From: Apostichopus japonicus
Lineage: Eukaryota; Echinodermata; Holothuroidea; Aspidochirotida; Stichopodidae
Assembly (NCBI RefSeq): GCF_037975245.1
Contig: NC_092563.1
Coordinates: 3,047,001-3,111,000 of the forward strand
Reading direction: 5' to 3'
DNA: 64,000 bases
Each line of letters begins with the position of its first letter. The stretch's first letter is position 1. The notes below the pieces were generated by a model, which was not told the origin of the DNA, made no database searches, and was given only the letters and a program-made list of their open reading frames with translations. The position numbers and the translations under genes are program-made. Shown in pieces: positions 57,019-64,000 of this stretch.

Positions 57019-58868
57019 CTATGAAAAAAAAGATATACAAAGAAAAAAGAAATAAAACTCTGATATTAACCGAATTTACTATAGGAATGCGATATTACCT
57101 ACTTGTCAGACGTTTGCATTACCAAAATATAGAAGCGGGAAATAATATTTAGTCTGAGTTATAACAGAATTTGAAACATACAGCCGCTATTATGGATGCA
57201 GAGCATAGCTGTTGGCTCATTTGGTAGATAGCACATTTCGAAGACGACTCACCCCCCCCCTCCATAATCCCCACATTCCCCACCCCCACCCACTACTGCA
57301 AAATGAACCGTTAAACGTCAATGTAACTCATTAAAGAGACCATTTATTTGCTCATAAAATATTTAAATAGATCATCTATTTCCATCGGCAAGATAATCGG
57401 CCTTAACAATCAATCTTTCTTGTTTGTTTCGAAAAAGCTTGAGACGTTTTTAAATTTGAAAAGATCAGTGATTTCTATAGAGACGGGGCGCTACAAGCAG
57501 ACCACATCAATAAACGAAAGTATGAACAACGTTGTATATGTATTGCCGCCATTCACACCGAATCCGTTAGATTCGGAGGATCTCAAAAGCACCTACTTAG
57601 ATGAATCGGTCTTATTGATCAAAACTCAGTTTGGAAGTTGCTCAGGCGCAGAGCATATTAAAGAGAAAACACACGGTTAATGGGCTGAGGCCAAATGATG
57701 TCATTTTCTTATATGTTCTCAATACTTTGAATCGATGAAGCGGTCTTAAGCTGACTTTGCATTGAATGTATATTAAGAGGAACCGAGTCAGGCGAAGCAC
57801 AGGTGTTAAAGGTAAAGTTGGAGAAGAAAGAGAAAGATAGAGAGAGAAGAAGAAAACAAAACAAAAACAATAATAGGGTTAAATAGTTGATCTGGGCCCG
57901 AGGTGGCGCAGAAGATTGGGGTAATGAATGGAGCTATTGTTTACCTGTCAGTAAGTCCAATGATCACATTGTGTGTTTTTTCTTCCGGCAAAGAGCAGAG
58001 TACAATTGATTTCCTTTTGGGTAATTGGAGAGACAATAGGACTCAGGCCGGTAAGTGTCAGTCAGGTGTGTCTAAGAAAGGACCCATCTGACAGTTCTAA
58101 GTACCACCGCCACCCCCCCCCCCCCCAATGAATAGAGAAAAAGGAAGCCTGTTCGTATCAGAAGAAGGATCAGTATGAATGAAACTATAAGCACAAAAAA
58201 AAATGTTGAAAATGCCGGCTGTCAATTCATGCAGTCTATAGCGAGGGATGTCGAGCCCATCAGACAAACTGCTAATAGTCTTTAGATATTCTTCGATGTG
58301 CTTTTGACGGTAGGAAATTGCAAGTTGATGGATTTAAAGACCTTAGTCCATGTTTTATAATGCAGAAGGAAAACGGACACACATACCCATACACCACATA
58401 CATACATACACCCATTCAGTACGGGGTAGAGATGTTTACGCCGAAACTACAAAATCGTGTGTTACTTGGGAGATATTATTTCGTATTATTATTTTCAATT
58501 ACAATTATATATCAGATTGGAGAACTTGAGCTAAAGTCTAAACAATGGCAGCATGGAACACAAGTGTTGGAACATGTTACACTGTACGACTCTGCCTACT
58601 TTGAGCATTCAATTTGTTACCTACTATTAATTTATCCCTTAAACATAATGACAGTGTCATACGGTTTACTTTCAGCTATAATCTACGCTCTTAATCCTTG
58701 TTATAACATATAGCCATGTGATTTACGTTAATAGTTACGATTTACGTTAAAAGTTATTTCAGAATCCCCCCCCCCACCATTTTCCTTTTTTTTTTTGGTT
58801 GAAACATTTATTAATGTAGGAACCAAGATTTATTGTTTACTGAATCCAAATCCCGTAGTGAAGATAGA
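57019..58868. other. No supported gene
   Basis: It should contain intron sequence of the minus-strand gene ending at 56716. A 110-codon plus-strand open frame at 57348-57680 has a fairly ordinary amino-acid make-up but no recognisable family and no splice context, so I do not call it. C-runs occur at 57251, 58111 and 58766. Confidence 0.5.
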
Positions 58869-59355
58869 TAGGTTGAATAGATCGGATAGATCGGATAGAT
58901 CGGATAGATCGGGTAGATCGGATAGATCGGATAGATCGGATAGATCGGATAGATCGGATTGATCGGATAGATCGGATTGATCGGATTGATCGGATTGATC
59001 GGATTGATCGGATTGATCGGATTGATCGGATTGATCGGATAGATCGGATAGATCGGATAGATCGGATAGATCGGATAGATCGGATAGATCGGATAGATCG
59101 GATAGATCGGATAGATCGGATTGATCGGATAGATCGGATAGATCGGATTGATCGGATTGATCGGATTGATCGGATAGATCGGATAGATCGGATTGATCGG
59201 ATTGATCGGATTGATCGGATAGATCGGATAGATCGGATAAATCGGATAGATCGGATAGATCGGATAGATCGGATAGATCGGATAGATCGGATTGATCGGA
59301 TAGATCGGATATATCGGATAGATCGGATAGATCGGATAGATCGGATAGATATAGA
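58869..59355. repeat. 9-bp tandem array GGAT(A/T)GATC, ~52 copies
   Basis: The unit GGATAGATC alternates in blocks with GGATTGATC, so GATC occurs every nine bases. Because nine is a multiple of three, two minus-strand frames (212 and 219 codons) stay open across it as Tyr-Pro-Ile and Ser-Asp-Leu repeats. They begin in unrelated unique sequence and are not supported as genes. Confidence 0.95.
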
Positions 59356-59998
59356 AAGATGGATGGATAGATATGTGTGTGTGTGTAGTGAGTAGAGTGA
59401 TAGAAAGTAAAACAGCCAATGTTTGGTATTTGCAGAGCACTTCTAGCATAAGCAGCTCTTCTTCGGTGCATGATCACTGAAAGTGACAAAGAGTAGCAAG
59501 AATTGCCATACTTGTTATACTTATATAACTACTTATAACTATACTTATATACTTATAATCCCTATTCAAGTTGATACAAATATATTAGCGAGATTGGGCG
59601 TCATCCGGAAAGAGAAGTTTGTTAAAAATTATATATTTGTAAATCCCTTCTCTTGAAATACAAACAATGCCATTTAAACGGCCGGAAATCCGTAGCACGC
59701 ATCGGGGTTGAGGTACTCACCTTTTAACATGCTAATGAAAAGCAATCGTACGAACGTGTTATACGAACGAGTTGGCAGTTTAACCATTAAAAATGATAAA
59801 TGTGGTTATCATAAGATATCAGTTTGCATGTATGCGTCATATATAGGTAGATATATAAATATTAAACTCTTTAACAGAGATTTCTATACGTATGCTTATA
59901 TTTTGCTTATCAAATGACATCCAATATCCATGTTTAAAGACCCCATAATATATCTCCATTCATCCGTTAAGTGGCTTATTTGGGAGTATATTACAATA

Positions 59999-60018
59999 AT
60001 ATATATATACATATATAT

Positions 60019-60067
<49 letters not shown>

Positions 60068-60068
60068 A

Positions 60069-60109
<41 letters not shown>

Positions 60110-60188
60110 TAAATAGAATACTTCTATATTATTATATATGTTTTGTTTTGATAAGAGTAGCAATTTTTGACTATATATATATATATAT

Positions 60189-60285
<97 letters not shown>
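59999..60285. repeat. Two (AT)n tracts with ACAC and ACAT interruptions
   Basis: AT runs at 59999-60106 and 60170-60285 are separated by about 60 bp of unique AT-rich sequence. CACACACACAC and TACACACATAT interrupt them. Confidence 0.95.
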
Positions 60286-60287
<2 letters not shown>

Positions 60288-60939
60288 TTTTTCTTACTTT
60301 CCTTTATTGTGAAGTTTAGTGGACTTAGTCATAACACTTATTTAAAATAAGAATAAATGAAACGAAACTCAATGTCAAGTTAAAGTTAACGGTGTTAAAG
60401 GGCAATTCCCAATGATCTCTGGTGTCACGAACACAGATGAACGTGTTAGGTGATATCTCACCTAACCGAGACAAAATCCGAATCAACTTCAGAGAAAGTG
60501 ACTAACTTCTCAATGATTCACAGGTCGTGATACATGCATGGATGAATATCGAAACACTTTTAAACTAAACGTAATATTTCTTCTTTTTTTTGGGGGGGGG
60601 GGGGTCAATCGAAGTCCTTTACCAATCACTAAGATGTCATTCATACAGGTGACGCAAATCTGGGAAATTTCGGAAGCAAACGGTAATCTAAACATCCAAA
60701 GTTTTGAATTATACATAAATTTGAACTATGCATCGAAATTTACTTGACAAATGTGCACACTTGAAACAACTCAGATATTGCTATCCATTTTTGATTAACT
60801 TTAAAACAAAATTCGAGTACAGTACGGTTTTTACTGACAAATTTGGGCACAATGAACCGTAATTAACTGACAATAGAGTACATATCTTTCTTCCGTTTAT
60901 GTTTCATCAAAACTGGAGAACCCCGCCCCCTTCTCCATA

Positions 60940-61085
60940 CCTATTTTGTACTTTTCATTCCACTTCCAAGTATTGCTGACGAAGGTCCCATGGGGGACCG
61001 AAAACAAATCGAATATATTTTCTAATACATGCGGATTTATGGTCAATGGTCAATTATGAATCATATTTTATTTCTCTTCCCTTGT
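60940..61085 (+). repeat. Dispersed repeat with hammerhead-like core, copy 2
   Basis: The partner of 55995-56140, in the same orientation, about 4.94 kb apart. It differs by scattered substitutions and small indels (for example an extra T in the stem II loop). Confidence 0.75.
60968..61030 (+). ncRNA. Hammerhead-ribozyme-like motif, copy 2
   Basis: CTGACGA (60976-60982), stem GGTCC/GGACC, GAAA (61000-61003), palindrome AATATATT (61012-61019), then TTTTC and TAATACAT. This last block pairs with AAGTATTG (60968-60975) at 7 of 8 positions if one G-T pair is allowed. The stem I pairing is kept even though its 3' strand differs from copy 1. The same extra A follows the core as in copy 1. Confidence 0.33.
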
Positions 61086-61156
61086 TAACTATATAGTGAA
61101 CTAGATATATTATGTTCTATCTTTAGTGCTCATCACGTGATAGCGATCTCTATATG

Positions 61157-61376
61157 TTGAATATTCAGTATATTAGATATGTATTATACCAATCTGCGTT
61201 TACTCTGCATGGTGGTAGTTTCTAAATATTTGAATATATTAGATATGTTAAACCAATCTGCGTTTACTCTGCATGGTGGTAGTTTCTAAATATTTGAATA
61301 TATTAGATATGTTAAACCAATCTGCGTTTACTCTGGTAGTAGTATCTAACTATATGAATATTCAGTACACTATATG
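61157..61376. repeat. 64-bp tandem repeat, ~3 copies
   Basis: CCAATCTGCGTTTACTCT recurs at 61189, 61253 and 61317 (64-bp steps). Between copies lie GCATGGTGGTAGTTTCTAAA and TATTAGATATGTTA. The third copy is shortened (CTCTGGTAGTAG). Confidence 0.93.
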
Positions 61377-62586
61377 TTATGTCTCTGATCACCAAAAAGG
61401 AGGCACAGTGTTTCATATAGAATAAATTGTCGATGGTGCAGGCATTGCTTGAAAAATAGAATGAAGAAAATGACCACATGACCTGTATGACATCGAAAGT
61501 ATTAAATTAAGACTGGATTCTTACATATACCTTGACACAAGTTTAGACTTTTACTAAAGATATACTAAACACAAATGTTCCTTATTTAAAGATAATTTTG
61601 ACCAAAAAAATGCAAACTTTTAACCGGATCTAATAACCATATGCAAATGAGTATATATTTTTTTCTTTATTGATCAGACTCATTTGCTAGTTTCATCCAG
61701 CCCCACTCCCTCCTTCACCCCCACAGGGCCTCCTCCATGCCCACTCATGAAGCCATATTTTCTGTATAAGTACTGGTTCTTTTTTAGAAATAGTCACCTA
61801 AGATAGCGACTGCCTGGGCACGTGAAACCAAAACAATGAACAACAGCAAAACTTGATCAAAATCATAACCAAAGAGTCACTTTATTGTGTCGTCAATGAG
61901 CAGAGACAATATTGTGATCGAAAATCCGAAGCCAAAACTTTGTGTCAACATGAAATTTCAAGTAAAGTGTGTTCTCTAATGAAAAAATATGCAATAATCT
62001 AACGAACTTTACTACTTTCAGATAATGTTTCGTCATTAGTTTGGAAATAAAAATGGCCGTCGGGGGAGTGGATTTATGTAAAACCTCCTGTTACTATGGG
62101 AACAGTATGCGTAATATGTACAAAGATCGCCTCTGCATCGGCTTGTTAACAATTTCCTGATTTTGACACGTATGCATGGTATTCAAGTCGGTAGGCTTTA
62201 GAACGATTCGCGTCATTAATAGAGTATTGAGAATTATGTTCACCCGAGAGATTTCATCCAAGGATTCAACCACGCATTCATGCACGCATCACGTACCTTC
62301 TTTTTTCTTGTGTGTTCAGGAACGCCCGAACGCGGAAATAAATCATGTTAGTATATTTACTAGGGTTTCCTTAGAGTCTTTAGCAAGATCTTTAAGAAAG
62401 AATACCTTTTGATGAAATGGGATAATCTTCAGTAAGAAGGTCATAAGGATCAATCTTAGGGGTATATGGGTGGTCATTCCAGGGGCCCAACTAATGACTC
62501 GCTGATCATGACATGAAATCGATGCATATATTAATTACATTTCTGTTTAATGTCTTAATATATACTGACCTGTTTTTGTTTTCCAG
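61377..62586. other. No gene seen
   Basis: AT-rich sequence between the 64-bp repeat and the orphan exon. If that exon is real, part of this is its upstream intron. No second exon was recognised. Confidence 0.5.
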
Positions 62587-62707
62587 CTGCAAACGATCTC
62601 GCCGTAGTCAATACTATCTTCGATCTTTTACCGCCTGAATCACCCAGACAACCGACAAGAAGAAATCAAGACAGAGCAGAAGGAAGGAAACAAAGAAAGA
62701 AAGAAAG
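62587..62707 (+). CDS. Candidate orphan internal exon (121 nt)
   Basis: A clear acceptor (TTTTTGTTTTCCAG) is followed by 121 nt with only one open frame (two bases, 39 codons, two bases), then AAAG/GTAAAC as donor. The frame reads ANDLAVVNTIFDLLPPESPR and then a Gln/Arg/Lys-rich run ending RKQRKKE. Entry phase 1 and exit phase 2 mean partners are required on both sides; none were found in the window. The last 60 bases are purine-rich, which could keep a frame open by chance. I do not recognise the peptide. Confidence 0.35.
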
Positions 62708-63343
62708 GTAAACATAACAAGATATATAATTAATTAGTGACGGTTATAGCAATCGGCTTATAGCGCGATCGATAACTCGTGCGAGAGTTTGTAATCCATT
62801 TTCAAATTACTCACATTTAATGACCGTTTATTGACAAAGAGTGGGTATAACTGATCATTAGCTGGAGCTCTAATAGGGTCAGAGAGTTGATACGCCGCAC
62901 CCCTTGGAGGGGAACGGCCTTCGGGTTTAATGCGCTGGCTAAATACACTATTGATCGTATAACAGCTACTTTAATGATTGTGGGAATCAAATTGTTTAAA
63001 AGAGACATATATACATGCATCATCTGGACTATTAGCACGAAGGTTCATTGGGAATTCACCGTGCAAGAACTAAATGCATGGCAAAGATCTATTATGCCTT
63101 TACGGGTTTTATGCCATGATAACGTATATAATATAATGCGGCATCCCAGAATATATAAGTTAATGACATATCTGTCCTGTAGTAAGTTTGGCGGATAGAA
63201 CTAGTTTGGTGGAAAGGTGGGGGAGGGATGCGGGGGGGGGGGGGGTACGTAGACATGCTTGTAATGTTCAAAAGTATGAAAAAGATGTTCAAAGGACATA
63301 TATATTGAGGAACACTGTCGTATAATTATGTATCTAAAACCTG

Positions 63344-63422
<79 letters not shown>

Positions 63423-64000
63423 TGGGAATATATGAAGTGAAAATGACACGTCGTATATAAACCTTGATAAATGGTCATTGTAAAATTGACTTGATTTTAA
63501 AAAGAGTTTATGCGCCGCATTAAAAAAGGTTTATAAAAAGGTTTGACCCTATCTCAAACACAATACAACACATGTAAACCTGTGCCTTAAAGTGATCAAG
63601 TCTCCCCCCCCCCCTTCCCTTTTTTTTGGTATCAAGTCCTCCTTACCAGATCGCAAAAGTATACAGTATTATAACAAGAATCAATAAAACGTCAAGACAC
63701 CACTCCTGCATGTGGTCTTCGAACTGATTGAGACCAATTAGCACAAATTGGTCAGCTTCCTGTACATCCCAGGCAGCTAGTTAGCCTGATAATCACTGGA
63801 GCAGCCACCATAGCCATACAACCATCTAAATAACGGACCACTAATCCCCCAATTTAGAGCCATCGGTTCCTTGCCCCCTTTGACGTAACCTGACAGGAGA
63901 ATACCCAGACGCAGCAGGAGACATTTACACTCGGTTTGTAGAAAAGAAAAGATTTCTGCAGAGACGTAAACCTCCTCTTTAAAAGATTAAACTTAGGTCT
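62708..64000. other. No supported gene; (AT)n at 63344-63420
   Basis: It contains a pure AT microsatellite (63344-63420), a G-run at 63231-63245 and a C-run/T-run junction at 63604-63627. A 103-codon plus-strand frame at 62887-63198 has no recognisable family. The end of the window is unassigned. Confidence 0.55.

Noticed and set aside
57348-57680. 110-codon plus-strand frame with ordinary amino-acid make-up
   Set aside because: It is the most gene-like of the rejected frames, but no motif, homologue or splice sites are recognisable, and it overlaps the expected intron of the minus-strand gene.
58811-59489. 212- and 219-codon minus-strand frames of Tyr-Pro-Ile and Ser-Asp-Leu repeats
   Set aside because: The 9-bp repeat unit is a multiple of three without stops in these frames, so they stay open by design of the repeat. 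Two overlapping frames cannot both be real and neither has unique conserved sequence.
59395-59500. Minus-strand GAAGAAGAGCTGC..GTGCTCTGC segment resembling a retroelement end
   Set aside because: There is no second copy in the window and no clear structure or terminus.

Overview
This is eukaryotic, animal-type nuclear DNA. It is AT-rich, its genes are split by introns with GT..AG borders, and it is full of microsatellites, minisatellites and small transposons. The gene set (TRAPPC8, KIAA1143, DHRS4) and the tRNA-derived SINE and hAT-like elements suggest an invertebrate deuterostome. An echinoderm such as a sea cucumber is my best guess, inferred from general character and not from a search. 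There are no operons, no CRISPR arrays and no prokaryotic signals. Nearly all predicted open frames longer than 60 residues outside the exons listed here are chance or repeat translations.

Layout: (1) 1-8392, plus strand: the last 11 exons (about 600 residues) of TRAPPC8, a trafficking complex subunit whose 5' part lies left of the window. Its introns carry a 430-bp ATC array and a 14-bp minisatellite. (2) 8393-15821: no gene seen. (3) 15822-17177, minus: a complete three-exon homologue of human KIAA1143. (4) 17178-18257: a short head-to-head spacer, a probable bidirectional promoter, with a 14-bp palindrome. (5) 18258-26590, plus: an unrecognised seven-exon gene of about 715 residues with acidic, cysteine-rich and very basic parts. 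(6) 26591-30169: no gene; one transposon-like remnant. (7) 30170-39653, plus: a complete nine-exon DHRS4-like short-chain dehydrogenase, with a SINE, a pyrimidine tract and a CpG-rich patch in its introns. (8) 39654-56715: no gene. This is an accessory repeat zone with a nested transposon cluster (41-43.2 kb), a duplicated CRE/nuclear-receptor-like module (43.7-43.9 kb), a hierarchical 92-bp minisatellite (47.4-48.6 kb) and paired dispersed repeats. (9) 56716-57018, minus: the last coding exon of an unrecognised gene. (10) 57019-64000: mostly repeats (9-bp array, AT tracts, 64-bp tandem, hammerhead-like repeat copy) and one orphan candidate plus-strand exon at 62587-62707.

The genes do not form a pathway: they are a vesicle-tethering subunit, a small nuclear-type charged protein, an uncharacterised protein and an NADP(H)-type carbonyl reductase. 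The most unusual parts are the uncharacterised head-to-head gene, the hierarchical minisatellite, the nested hAT-like cluster with an exact 8-bp target duplication, and two dispersed repeat copies that share a hammerhead-ribozyme-like core.
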